A DNA stretch of 28,122 nt from CAZGYE01 sp964530165 (GTDB lineage: Bacteria > Planctomycetota > Planctomycetia > Planctomycetales > Planctomycetaceae): assembly GCA_964530165.1 (NCBI GenBank), contig CAZGYE010000033.1, forward strand, positions 1 to 28,122, given 5' to 3'. Position 1 is the first letter of the stretch; each line of letters opens with the position of its first letter. Shown here one piece after another: positions 1 through 8,120 of this stretch. A program made the position numbers and the translations under genes. The notes beneath the pieces are model-generated. The model did no database searches. It was not told where the DNA came from and worked only from the letters and a program-made list of their open reading frames with translations.

Positions 1-163
1 CGTTTACCACGAAATGCACTGTCGTGAGGAAGTTGCTCCAGACGGCTAAAGTGTTGCGAATTTTGTAGATGGAGAGTCTTTCCGGGATGACTGGAAAGCC
101 GCGGCCAGATCAGCCATCCTATAGGTAGACAACCTGTCCCCCCTGACACGGCGACGCCCTGCC
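1..163. other. Leader region upstream of the HEAT-repeat gene
   Basis: This stretch precedes the first gene and contains no coding region I can support. I see no convincing -35/-10 pair and no strong Shine-Dalgarno in front of the ATG at 164; the nearest purine-rich stretch is poor. Short reading frames on the minus strand across it run into the HEAT-repeat gene and look like shadows of it. Confidence 0.4.
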
Positions 164-1243
164 ATGAGCGAAACTGCTAACAACGAATCGACCTCCAGCG
201 ACGAGGAAGTCCCGCCCTCTACAGGCTCGGCGGAAGAGCTTCCACCGGTCGAGCCGCCGTCGGCCCGTTTGATTATGCAGTTGTTTCTCCTTCCGGCGCT
301 GATCGTGATGGCTGTCATCGGCGTTTGGTTGTTGTTTGGCAAGCTGGCCTCCAACGAGCAAGACTGGCACAAGCTGGTCAGCGAAGTCGGCAGCAACAAT
401 CCGCATCGCCGCTGGCGGGGTGCGCTCGGACTGGCGCAGATGTTGAGGGCCGATCAGGAACGCGGACCCAAAGGCCGGCAGCTCGTGCGGAATCCGCTCA
501 TTGCAGAAGAACTCTCAAAACTGTTTCACGAGCAGCTTCGAGAGCGGACCCAGGTGACCGACGACGACCTGAAGCAACTGGAGTTTCTGGCACGCACGTT
601 AGGCTCTCTCGACGTGCCCCAGACCACTCTGCCTGTTTTGCGGGAAGCCATGTTGATGGCGCATGATCCGGAAAAATACCGCGACGTACGAAAAAACGCC
701 ATCGCGGCCATCGCCATGACCGCCGGCCGCGGGTCTGAGCAGGGGCGGCCGCTGGACGATCCGGCCCTGGTGGACGATTTGGTGAAAGTCTCGAAGGACA
801 GCGACCGGATGCTGCGCGAGCTGGGTGCTTACACGCTCGGCTTGGTCCCCGGTCTGGCGGCTCGGCAGCGGCTTGTCGTGCTACTCGGCGATCGGCACGT
901 CAATACGCGGGTCAATGCGGCCGTCGGCCTGGCCCGCCGGAAGTCGACCGAGGGGTTTCCCGTGTTCAAAACGGTTCTGGCCGAAGCGGTCAAACCGGCC
1001 CCGCGCGTCAATACAGATCACCAGAGTGACTCCGCACAGGATGAAAACGCCAACTCCGAAGAGTTTCAGCGGCTACTCATCCTCAAGAACTCCCTGCAGG
1101 CCGTCGATCTCCTGGCCAACGAATTCACCGTCCGCCAACGCTCCGAGCTGGCCAAGCTGTTGGAGCCGATCGCCGAAGGCTATCCCGCACGAACGCTGCG
1201 GATGCAAGCCGGTCGGGTTCTGAAGAATCTGACTGGCAGATAG
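164..1243 (+). CDS. Membrane-anchored HEAT-repeat protein
   Basis: This predicted 359-residue protein has a Ser/Glu/Pro-rich, probably disordered N-terminus (residues 1-35), one hydrophobic segment (about 37-59, LIMQLFLLPALIVMAVIGVW) and an alpha-helical remainder. The helical part has the look of HEAT/armadillo repeats: paired helices with phrases such as RRWRGALGLAQML, DRMLRELGAYTLGL and NTRVNAAVGLARR. HEAT arrays usually act as protein-binding scaffolds; nothing shows catalysis. Topology is probably N-in with the repeats on the far side of the membrane, but this is inferred. The gene ends 110 bp before a convergent gene, with two inverted repeats in between that could terminate both. Its partner is unknown. 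Reading frame and HEAT-like character are clear; function is not. Confidence 0.8.
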   Translation: MSETANNESTSSDEEVPPSTGSAEELPPVEPPSARLIMQLFLLPALIVMAVIGVWLLFGKLASNEQDWHKLVSEVGSNNPHRRWRGALGLAQMLRADQERGPKGRQLVRNPLIAEELSKLFHEQLRERTQVTDDDLKQLEFLARTLGSLDVPQTTLPVLREAMLMAHDPEKYRDVRKNAIAAIAMTAGRGSEQGRPLDDPALVDDLVKVSKDSDRMLRELGAYTLGLVPGLAARQRLVVLLGDRHVNTRVNAAVGLARRKSTEGFPVFKTVLAEAVKPAPRVNTDHQSDSAQDENANSEEFQRLLILKNSLQAVDLLANEFTVRQRSELAKLLEPIAEGYPARTLRMQAGRVLKNLTGR

Positions 1244-1253
1244 AACTAGTGAT

Positions 1254-1274
1254 CTGTCAAAGCTGATTTGACAG
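1254..1274. terminator. Inverted repeat after the HEAT-repeat gene, possible terminator
   Basis: CTGTCAAA and its exact reverse complement TTTGACAG flank a 5-nt loop, starting 10 nt after the stop codon. It abuts the larger palindrome at 1280-1337, and a similar left flank precedes the copy at 27108. There is no clear T-tract, so a terminator role is only plausible. Confidence 0.45.
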
Positions 1275-1279
1275 GTGTC

Positions 1280-1337
1280 GTGGGGCAGGCTTTCCAGCCT
1301 GCCGATTGGCCGTGGCAGGCTGGAAAGCCTGCCCCAC
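1280..1337. repeat. 58-nt palindromic repeat, copy 1
   Basis: Two 24-nt arms (GTGGGGCAGGC...) are perfect reverse complements around the 10-nt loop GATTGGCCGT. The copy lies between the convergent ends of the HEAT-repeat gene (stop 1243) and the zinc-ribbon gene (stop 1353). It is identical over all 58 nt to the copy at 3333-3390. In RNA either strand would form a very stable hairpin, so it could stop transcription from both sides or protect 3' ends. It resembles REP/REPIN-type elements, but the family name is not something I can establish here. Confidence 0.9.
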
Positions 1338-1352
1338 ACTCGGTTGCAGCCG

Positions 1353-3950
1353 TCATCTCGAGATTGCCAGACAGTAGAGGTTCATCGCCTGTTCCGGCGC
1401 GACGCGGGCGGCCCCCGGTGCTGCGGCGAGCGAGATGCCGGCGATCAGGCCGCGGTAGACGGACACCTTTTCGGTCTGCGGCAGTTGGGTGTTCTCGACG
1501 AAGGCCCAAACCACCCGGGCGTCCCCGTTTCGGGCGGCCTGTGCGGAAATGAGTGCTAGTGCCTCTTCGCGCCAAATCGGGTCTCCGAGGGCGGTCACAA
1601 ACCCGAATGCGGATTCCACGCTTCCGGCCTTGACGAGCCGACACGCCAAACGCAGCATCCATCCGAAGCGCTGCATCTTGTCGATGTGGGAATTCTCGAT
1701 CTGTGTTGCCGCGTCTACGACACGGCCGGCGGCAATCAGATGAGCGGTTGTCTGTTTCAATTGTTCCCACGGATCGGGTCCCCGCTCGCTGCCGGACAGC
1801 GCCGCTTCGATCTCCTTGGCCTTGTCCTCGGCTCCTGCTTCGCGATAACGATCGGCAAGGGTCCACGGCAACGACGTTTCAAAGAACGGCTCTTTCTTAT
1901 CCACGGCGGTCTCGAGGGAACGGCTGCGGATTTCATTCCAGATCTGGTCTCTGATGTTCCAATCAACGGCACCCGCGAGCAACGAGACCTGCAACTTCAG
2001 CCGTGCCTCGGCGGCCTTCAGGATCTTCGTGCATTTCTTCCTATAATTCCGCGCCGCGATGCGCGCCGCATCGTTCGATTCCAGTACCAGCAGCCGTTTC
2101 AATTCAGTGCGGATCGCGCTGGAACCCAACTTGTCGATCTCGTCGAGCCGTTGCTGAATCGCCGGCGGCGCGGGCGCCATGGCGCGAGCGAACTTCATCG
2201 CGACAGCGAGCGAATCCCATGCCGCTTGGGGCTGATCCCTTTGGGCCTCGACACGGGCGATCTCCGCCGCCGCCAAAGCAGCCGTCCGCAAGAGAACGGC
2301 AGAGGGTAATTCGAGCCGACAGAGTTCTTTCATTCCAGGCACAGTGAACGCCTGAGACGGCGGGGCGGATTCCAGTGCTGCTCGCGCCGCCTTGAGCGTT
2401 TGCTCTGCGGCGGTTTTGTCACCGGCGGCAAGTTGAGCACCGGCCGCCCGCGCAAAGACCCTCGCTTTGCCGGCGGGGGGCAGGTCTTTTGCGGCGTCTT
2501 GAAGCAATCGCATCTGGCCCGGCTGTTTGTTCCGACTGGCGGATGTCGCGACCGCCGTCCCCCAGGCGACAACGCAATCGGTCCGTTCTTCGATTCCCGG
2601 CGCCCGTTTGGCCCAGCGGAGCGCTTCATCCCGTAATCCGCGACCGATCAAGCCCAGAGTGACCGCGACCCGTTGCGGGGCGGTCCAAGGCAGCAGCGGC
2701 GCGGACGACGCGGCGTCGAAATCGTACGTTTCCAGGGCCCGCACAATCTGCAACGTGGCCGACAACTGACTGACAGGACCGCTGTCACGATCCCGGCTGA
2801 TGAGCGGCTCGGCAGCGTCAGCGCGGCCGAGAGCGATCAACACGGTCGCCAACATGGTCGCCGCGTCCAGCGGGTCTCGACCGAATTCAGGAAGCTCCTG
2901 GGCGGCGGTTCGAGCCTCTTCGACCGTCTTGGCGGCTGCGTCCTTTCGACCGGCTTGGAACTCCTTCCAGGCAATGGTGACCAACGGCGCGATTCGATAG
3001 AAGGGGACGCCCCGTCCTACCTTTCGCAACTGCTCCACTTGTGACCGCGCCTCGTCCAGATCGCCGGCCTGGGCAAACGCCTCGGCCGTCAACCGGCGGC
3101 AATATGGCTTACTGCGGTTCTGATCTCGTTGTCGAGAGGCGACGATCATCTGCTGCAGGGCCGTCTGCTGAATCTCGGCCAGACTGAGCCGCTGAGGGAC
3201 GTCTTTGGAGGGAACCTGACCTTTGTCAGTATTCTTTTCTGTACCGACGGTCGGATGCTTCTGGTTGGAATCGTTTCCGTTGCGGTCCTTGTCGGTGGAA
3301 CGGTTTCCATTTGGCGGCGGTTGCGCACCATCGTGGGGCAGGCTTTCCAGCCTGCCGATTGGCCGTGGCAGGCTGGAAAGCCTGCCCCACACAAAGTACC
3401 AGACTCCACCGCCGCCGGCTGCCAGCAACACGATCGACAGCGCGACAACCAGGCCCTTCGGCAGCCCTGGCTTCTTCTCGGGTTCAGCCGGCTCAACCGG
3501 CTTCTTCTTGATCTCCGGAGCCGTGAACACCGGGACCAGACATTCCGGATTGGCGCAGCGGACATCGCGGCCGGCGGCTTTGCGCGGCACGAAGCCGGCC
3601 GTTTCGCACATCGGGCAAATGACTTTGTGCGTGCGGCCTTTGACCGGTTTTGGTTTAGCCCTGATCGCCGTCTGGATTGCCAACGTGTCGACGTCGAAGG
3701 GATCTTCCTCGCCGGTCTCAGAGCCGGCCTCGCCGGTCTCAGAGTTGGCTTTCTCCGCGGCGGCTGTGGAAGGAGACGATCCCTTGGCTGCAGCGTGTCC
3801 TACGGCTTTGGTCTTCGCGGGAGCGGTGCTTTGTCCCGGCGGCTTACGAGAGGGTCGACCGGTCGTCATCGAGGCCCCGCAGAAGGGGCAGTCCTCGACG
3901 TCGTCGTCCAGGACGGATTGACCACAAGCCGGACAAGTCGGGAGATCCAT
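1353..3950 (-). CDS. Zinc-ribbon, single-pass membrane protein with long TPR-like helical domain
   Basis: This predicted 865-residue protein starts with a double-CxxC zinc ribbon (C6, C9, C21, C24), then a Pro/Ala/Glu-rich linker, a second Cys cluster (C112, C115, C132, C137), one transmembrane helix (about 166-183) and an approximately 650-residue Ala/Leu-rich helical region. The helical region resembles TPR or similar solenoid repeats (for example AEAFAQAGDLDEARSQVEQL and DAATMLATVLIALGRADAAE). The zinc ribbons should be cytoplasmic and the solenoid exported. Residues 187-206 are encoded by a complete copy of the palindromic repeat and form a stretch (VWGRLSSLPRPIGRLESLPH) unrelated to the rest. 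A small duplication of a SETGE unit lies near residues 70-80. I recognise no enzymatic motif; the role is probably a scaffold. Confidence 0.82.
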   Translation of the reverse strand: MDLPTCPACGQSVLDDDVEDCPFCGASMTTGRPSRKPPGQSTAPAKTKAVGHAAAKGSSPSTAAAEKANSETGEAGSETGEEDPFDVDTLAIQTAIRAKPKPVKGRTHKVICPMCETAGFVPRKAAGRDVRCANPECLVPVFTAPEIKKKPVEPAEPEKKPGLPKGLVVALSIVLLAAGGGGVWYFVWGRLSSLPRPIGRLESLPHDGAQPPPNGNRSTDKDRNGNDSNQKHPTVGTEKNTDKGQVPSKDVPQRLSLAEIQQTALQQMIVASRQRDQNRSKPYCRRLTAEAFAQAGDLDEARSQVEQLRKVGRGVPFYRIAPLVTIAWKEFQAGRKDAAAKTVEEARTAAQELPEFGRDPLDAATMLATVLIALGRADAAEPLISRDRDSGPVSQLSATLQIVRALETYDFDAASSAPLLPWTAPQRVAVTLGLIGRGLRDEALRWAKRAPGIEERTDCVVAWGTAVATSASRNKQPGQMRLLQDAAKDLPPAGKARVFARAAGAQLAAGDKTAAEQTLKAARAALESAPPSQAFTVPGMKELCRLELPSAVLLRTAALAAAEIARVEAQRDQPQAAWDSLAVAMKFARAMAPAPPAIQQRLDEIDKLGSSAIRTELKRLLVLESNDAARIAARNYRKKCTKILKAAEARLKLQVSLLAGAVDWNIRDQIWNEIRSRSLETAVDKKEPFFETSLPWTLADRYREAGAEDKAKEIEAALSGSERGPDPWEQLKQTTAHLIAAGRVVDAATQIENSHIDKMQRFGWMLRLACRLVKAGSVESAFGFVTALGDPIWREEALALISAQAARNGDARVVWAFVENTQLPQTEKVSVYRGLIAGISLAAAPGAARVAPEQAMNLYCLAISR
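3333..3390. repeat. 58-nt palindromic repeat, copy 2, inside a coding sequence
   Basis: This copy is identical to copy 1, including the loop, but sits inside the zinc-ribbon gene, just after the codons for its transmembrane helix. The frame is open across it. The 58-nt core alone would shift the frame; a 60-nt unit including one shared flanking base on each side (CGTGGGG...CCCCACA) would not. Confidence 0.9.
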
Positions 3951-3987
3951 GAAATCGTGCTTCCGTTGCCTGAAAGGACCACTCGAT

Positions 3988-4007
3988 TGACGAATCGGAA
4001 TTCGTCA
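3988..4007. promoter_or_regulatory. Perfect 8-4-8 inverted repeat upstream of the zinc-ribbon gene
   Basis: TGACGAAT and ATTCGTCA flank a 4-nt spacer, 37 nt upstream of the ATG at 3950 (minus strand) and downstream of the methyltransferase-glycosyltransferase stop. No T-run follows on the minus strand, so an operator is as likely as a terminator. The rest of the 134-bp gap shows nothing further that I can name. Confidence 0.35.
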
Positions 4008-4084
4008 GATTAGACCGCTGGCAACTGCCGACAGTCGCCGGCCCGACGAACTCAGCATAGCACGTTCACGGCGCGGTCGGCAAA

Positions 4085-5812
4085 CTATTCGAAGAGGATT
4101 GGCATCCGGGCGCGGAGCTCGTCGTTGAGGCGCGGGAGTTCGTCGCGCATCTGGAGATACCATTCGTGCCGTTTCCGGTAATGCTGGCTCATGAGCCGGT
4201 TGTCGGCGACCCAATCATAGGCCGCATCGGCCAGCCGGCGGCGGAGCGAACGGTTTTCGAGCAGTTCGGTGAGCTTTGATTCAAATTCGTCGAGGGAGCG
4301 GTAGATCAGCCCGGTTTCGCCGTCGCGGATCGTATCCTCGTAGACCGTCGGACTGGCCAAAGCAGCGACGCCGTGACCGGCGTGTTCCAGGAACTTCAGA
4401 TCCGACTTCATGCGATTTGCCTCATCCGGCGCCAGCGGCAGCAAGCCGAGGTCGCAGTGGTCGAGAATCTGTAAATAGCGATCGTACTCGCACCACGGCG
4501 TGAACTCTTTGTGCGATGTTTCCAAGGCATCGTAGAATTTTTGATCATAAATGACTTGGAAGTGTACGGGTTCCTTGAAGTCGCGCACCACTTTGTTCAG
4601 CGTGGGCATGATTTGGGCCCAATCGTCTTCTCGATTCAGCGCTCCGAAGAAGATCGTCGGCGGCCGGTGATCGGAGTACTCCCGACGCGGCGGTAGATAG
4701 GCGAGCTGGTTTCCAAAGACGGCGATGTTCGGGTTGAATTCTCGCAGCAGATTGGCCAACGGCTCGGTCGAGGTCTGAATGCAATGGCAGCACCGAAAGT
4801 AGAAATGGTCGGTTTCGGCATACTTGGGCCAATGTTTCGGGTGGTCGTCAAATTCGGCGACGAGCAAGTATCCCCGGCGCAGCAGCGTGCGCTGCCGTTT
4901 TACGTCAACGGCGGGATCCAGGATGGCTCGCTGCCAAATAAAGACCTTTTCTTCCCCCGGTTGAGCCACCGTCAAGTCGGCGCTCTTGATCTTGGTGACC
5001 GTGCGGACGCCGGGGATGGTGGCGAGGAAACGGTCCGGCTCGTAGACGCGGAGGTGCGAGCAAGCGACGGGCGCCATCATGAGCGTCTGGACGAGCAGCC
5101 GGCGAGGAGCGATGGGAGTTTTCGTGGCCCGAACGACATATTGCAAAGCCCCGGTCCGCGTTTTGAATTCACTCGCATCGAGGCCAAGAGTGCGAACGAC
5201 CGGGGCGACGATTTCCTGAAACTTCTCGAATTCTTCGGGTAGGGCGCCCCGCGACCGGACGGCATAGGGATGCAGACCGGCGCGGAGGAACAACTCCTTC
5301 ACGCCTTCCAGCGTGAAAAACCGCAGATGCGTTCGATCGAGCAGGCCCTCATCTTGGTAGTTCCAGTTTCCACGGAGCAGATTGACAATCATCGTCCAGT
5401 GTTGAACGTTCGGGATGCAAGCCAGCACGTGACCATCCTCTTTCAGCCAGGCGGCCGACTCGCCCAGTACCCGCCAGGGGTCGGCCAGGTGCTCCAGCAC
5501 ATCCCCGAAAACCAGGCAGTCGACGCTGGACGGCTCGATGCCCAAAGCGTCGAGGTCGAGTGCTTCGATGTTGCCGACGATGACTCGGTCCAGCCGATTG
5601 CCCGCGATGGCAGCCTCTTCTGGATTCAGCTCGATGCCAATATACTCTGTGCGCGGGTTGATCTTCTTGAATTCTGCGCCCAAGGCCCCTGCACCACAGC
5701 CCACCTCGACCACCGTCTTGGCACACGGAGGGATCAATTGCAGCAGGTCCGGGTTGACGCGATTGTAATAGTCCGGGCTCGCTACAATCATCGGCTTGGT
5801 TTCGGGCGGCAT
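4085..5812 (-). CDS. Methyltransferase-glycosyltransferase fusion
   Basis: This predicted 575-residue protein has two parts. Residues 1 to about 200 form a class I SAM-dependent methyltransferase: motif I is VVEVGCGAGALG (residues 34-45), an acidic residue that would hold the SAM ribose follows near 61, and FGDVLEHLADP (102-112) matches the motif seen in UbiG/methyltransferase-11-12 type enzymes. Residues from about 235 to 575 resemble a GT-B glycosyltransferase of the group-1 kind, with the C-terminal pattern KFLEHAGHGVAALASPT, then DGETGLIYRSLDEF and a helical end. Such fusions usually belong to surface polysaccharide or glycan biosynthesis. The acceptor, sugar donor and methylated group are unknown. 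No good Shine-Dalgarno precedes the ATG at 5812; Met8 (5791) is an alternative start. No signal peptide is seen, so the protein is probably cytoplasmic. Confidence 0.85.
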   Translation of the reverse strand: MPPETKPMIVASPDYYNRVNPDLLQLIPPCAKTVVEVGCGAGALGAEFKKINPRTEYIGIELNPEEAAIAGNRLDRVIVGNIEALDLDALGIEPSSVDCLVFGDVLEHLADPWRVLGESAAWLKEDGHVLACIPNVQHWTMIVNLLRGNWNYQDEGLLDRTHLRFFTLEGVKELFLRAGLHPYAVRSRGALPEEFEKFQEIVAPVVRTLGLDASEFKTRTGALQYVVRATKTPIAPRRLLVQTLMMAPVACSHLRVYEPDRFLATIPGVRTVTKIKSADLTVAQPGEEKVFIWQRAILDPAVDVKRQRTLLRRGYLLVAEFDDHPKHWPKYAETDHFYFRCCHCIQTSTEPLANLLREFNPNIAVFGNQLAYLPPRREYSDHRPPTIFFGALNREDDWAQIMPTLNKVVRDFKEPVHFQVIYDQKFYDALETSHKEFTPWCEYDRYLQILDHCDLGLLPLAPDEANRMKSDLKFLEHAGHGVAALASPTVYEDTIRDGETGLIYRSLDEFESKLTELLENRSLRRRLADAAYDWVADNRLMSQHYRKRHEWYLQMRDELPRLNDELRARMPILFE

Positions 5813-5870
5813 GGCAACTGGATCGGCTTGCGGCGAGATCTCGCGGAGACAATCGTGCGTTGCTGAGAGA

Positions 5871-7919
5871 TCAGTCTTTGTAGAACTTCGTCAGCTCCTC
5901 GAAGATCAACGGTTCTTGGATGGAGTCGCTGGTCAGTCGGGCACGGAACCGTTGGTTGCCTTCCAGCGTACCCCGAACTTGGATGCGGTAGATGGCCGTC
6001 TTGCCCGGCGCCAGTTCCGCCAGCGACTTGAACACAACCAACCCCTTCTTCGTGAGATGTTCGGCGGGCGCTTTGGCGCCGATCAGTTCCACACCCCCCG
6101 GCAGCTCACAGGAAAGCCCCACGTTGTTCGCCCCTTTGGTGCCTTCGTTGCGGATGCGAACTTCGTAAGCGGTTGCGGCGCCGATTTCGACCGGGTCGTC
6201 CAAATCAACAATCTCGAGCACCAGCGACGCGGTGCCGTCGACCCGTGTTTCGACTTGGGCGTCCGTGCGGGGGGCGTGTTCGGAAAAAGCACTGGCATGA
6301 TGAACGAAACTGCCGAGTTTCGTGGCCGTCAGCTCGACTTGAACCTGGGCCGATTCACCGGCGTCCAGTTGCCCGATGAACCAGCTGACGGTCTTGTTCA
6401 CGGAATCGAACTTGCCACCTTTGTCGGCGCTGCGGAAGTCAAACCCGTCGGGCAGCTTGTGCATGACGCGTACATTGTCTGTCACACCAGACCCGTCGTT
6501 GCGGACCGTTAGCTGATACCGGGCGGTTCGGTTCTTGTACCGCAATCCCGGTCCGGTGATGGTCACTGAAAGTTTCGGCGCGGTCACTGTGATCCGGGCC
6601 TCGACCACTTGTCGCAACGCGGCGCCGGCTCGCGCTTCCACCAGCAATTGATGCTCTCCGCCATCCACGGCCGCGAGAGCCAAGCGGATTTTGCGCGATT
6701 CGCCGGGATTGAGCGAGCCGATTTTCGTCACCACCCGCTTGCCGTGCGCGTGTTCCAGACCTGGGGGGATCGTGGTTTCAATTTCCACGGCGCGGGCGAC
6801 GCCGCTGCCGGGATTCGAGACAGTGATGATTTGTGACGCCGGATCGCCGAGCATCACCTCCTGCGGTCCCTGTACGGTGACCTTCAAGAGAGGCTCCGTG
6901 ACAGTGAACAGCCCGGAAGCCGATCCGGTGAATCGAACAAGGGCTTTCATCGCCAATTCGCCCGGCCGGCTCGGAATCATGCTGATGTGAATCATCTTCT
7001 CTTGCCCGGGGGCCAGCGAAGCAACGTTCCAGGAAAGGTGATCCTGGCTTTCGGTGGGAACCGGGTCGGCGTTGGTCAGCCGGACCGATTTGGGGAAATA
7101 GGCCTCGACCAGAAGGTCTTCGGCGACTACCCGACCTCCGTTTTGGACCACCAGAAGGAAGCTGCATTCCTGCCCGACACTGATGTCGCTGCGCTTGACC
7201 CATGCGAGAGAGACTGTCGGTGTGTTTCCTGTGGCAGCACCAGAACGAACAGACCTCGCCGTCGTGCGAAACGACGAATCCGGTTGTGCGTCGATCGACT
7301 TGGCGGCTGCTTGAGCCTGTTGGACGCGATCGTTGCCGGAAGCGTGGCTGTTTCGGGTGTGGCCGGTTTGAAGAATTTTCGAGAGGTTGAACGGATTCGG
7401 ATTGTTCGTTAGTCGTTCGGGGTTGTCGAACAGGGGCCATTCTGACCCGGCACGGTTCGCTGGCTTCGAAACCGTCTTGTCACGTTGCGGACGATCTCGT
7501 TTGGCAAACGGTGGCGGTTCTACGTTGGCCGACTTGGTCGAGTCGGAGTCGAATGGAATGCGTCGAAGGGGAACGGCCGATTCTTTCCGGGACGGCTCGC
7601 GATGTCCAATTTGCTCGATGCGTTTGATGGGAGACCCGGACGGAGCCGGTTTCGTCGTGGACTGCGCTGAATTCGGCAGCCGTGTTGGCGGCGCACTGCC
7701 AAACAATCCCCGAAAATAGTTTTTCACGCGCGGGGCACTGTGGTCATTCTTTGCGGGCCGCTTCGTCTGGGCGGAGTCCGATGCAGAACTCCGACGGAAG
7801 CGGGACGGCAAGGTTTGCCCGAAAAAGCCTCGTTGGAATAATTGGTCGTCTGCGGTTCCGGCGCTCGATATCAGGCCAACGATTCCGCACACTGCGAGTG
7901 TCCATATTCCGCTTCGCAT
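5871..7919 (-). CDS. Secreted protein with DUF11/CARDB-like beta-sandwich repeats
   Basis: This predicted 682-residue protein begins with a Sec-type signal peptide (MRSGIWTLAVCGIVGLISSAGTA, about residues 1-23, read as basic n-region, hydrophobic core and A-x-A-like end). About 200 residues of basic, Ser/Pro-rich low-complexity sequence follow. Residues from about 220 to 682 contain about four Ig-like domains of the DUF11/CARDB type, each with the signature of a strand, a YxLxVxNxGxGxAxxVxVxxxLPxG-like phrase and a LxPGExxxxxVxL-like phrase (for example LTVRNDGSGVTDNVRVMHKL, LNPGESRKIRLAL). Such repeats are common in planctomycete exported surface proteins. It is followed 58 bp downstream by the methyltransferase-glycosyltransferase gene on the same strand, so cotranscription is likely. 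A strong Shine-Dalgarno supports the start. Confidence 0.85.
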   Translation of the reverse strand: MRSGIWTLAVCGIVGLISSAGTADDQLFQRGFFGQTLPSRFRRSSASDSAQTKRPAKNDHSAPRVKNYFRGLFGSAPPTRLPNSAQSTTKPAPSGSPIKRIEQIGHREPSRKESAVPLRRIPFDSDSTKSANVEPPPFAKRDRPQRDKTVSKPANRAGSEWPLFDNPERLTNNPNPFNLSKILQTGHTRNSHASGNDRVQQAQAAAKSIDAQPDSSFRTTARSVRSGAATGNTPTVSLAWVKRSDISVGQECSFLLVVQNGGRVVAEDLLVEAYFPKSVRLTNADPVPTESQDHLSWNVASLAPGQEKMIHISMIPSRPGELAMKALVRFTGSASGLFTVTEPLLKVTVQGPQEVMLGDPASQIITVSNPGSGVARAVEIETTIPPGLEHAHGKRVVTKIGSLNPGESRKIRLALAAVDGGEHQLLVEARAGAALRQVVEARITVTAPKLSVTITGPGLRYKNRTARYQLTVRNDGSGVTDNVRVMHKLPDGFDFRSADKGGKFDSVNKTVSWFIGQLDAGESAQVQVELTATKLGSFVHHASAFSEHAPRTDAQVETRVDGTASLVLEIVDLDDPVEIGAATAYEVRIRNEGTKGANNVGLSCELPGGVELIGAKAPAEHLTKKGLVVFKSLAELAPGKTAIYRIQVRGTLEGNQRFRARLTSDSIQEPLIFEELTKFYKD

Positions 7920-7925
7920 TTGTTT

Positions 7926-7933
7926 CTCCTCCC
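7926..7933 (-). promoter_or_regulatory. Shine-Dalgarno of the DUF11-type gene
   Basis: On the minus strand GGGAGGAG lies 6 nt before the ATG at 7919. This is the strongest ribosome-binding site in the window and fixes that start. Confidence 0.75.
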
Positions 7934-8120
7934 GTCAAAACGGGAATCTGGGATCCCACTCCTCTTCTGTATCGGTTGTGCTGGTTGAAACACATGAATC
8001 GAAGTTACGGAATTCTGCGAGTTCTCCGACTGAGACGACTGTGCAGGTTCACGACACAGACTCTGTTCACTCCGGCAATTGCATTTTTGTCCAGATTCCT
8101 GCAAACTGCTGTCGAAACTG
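7934..8120. other. Divergent intergenic region between the DUF11-type gene and ggt
   Basis: Both genes point away from this region of about 190 bp, so promoters for both should lie here. I see only weak candidates (for example TTGCAT near 8085 with a poor -10 partner) and do not assign them. The reading frame of the downstream gene stays open upstream to 8079, but those codons encode no family-like sequence. Confidence 0.4.

Noticed and set aside
1268..1559. Small proteins containing WGRLSSLP or VGQAFQPAD peptides at the palindromic repeats
   Set aside because: These peptides are translations of the palindromes in different frames and do not constitute genes, except where the repeat lies inside the zinc-ribbon gene.
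8079..8120. Earlier ATG at 8079 for the gamma-glutamyltranspeptidase
   Set aside because: The added 14 residues (MHFCPDSCKLLSKL) are not a convincing signal peptide and precede the family similarity. The start remains uncertain among 8079, 8121 and 8133.
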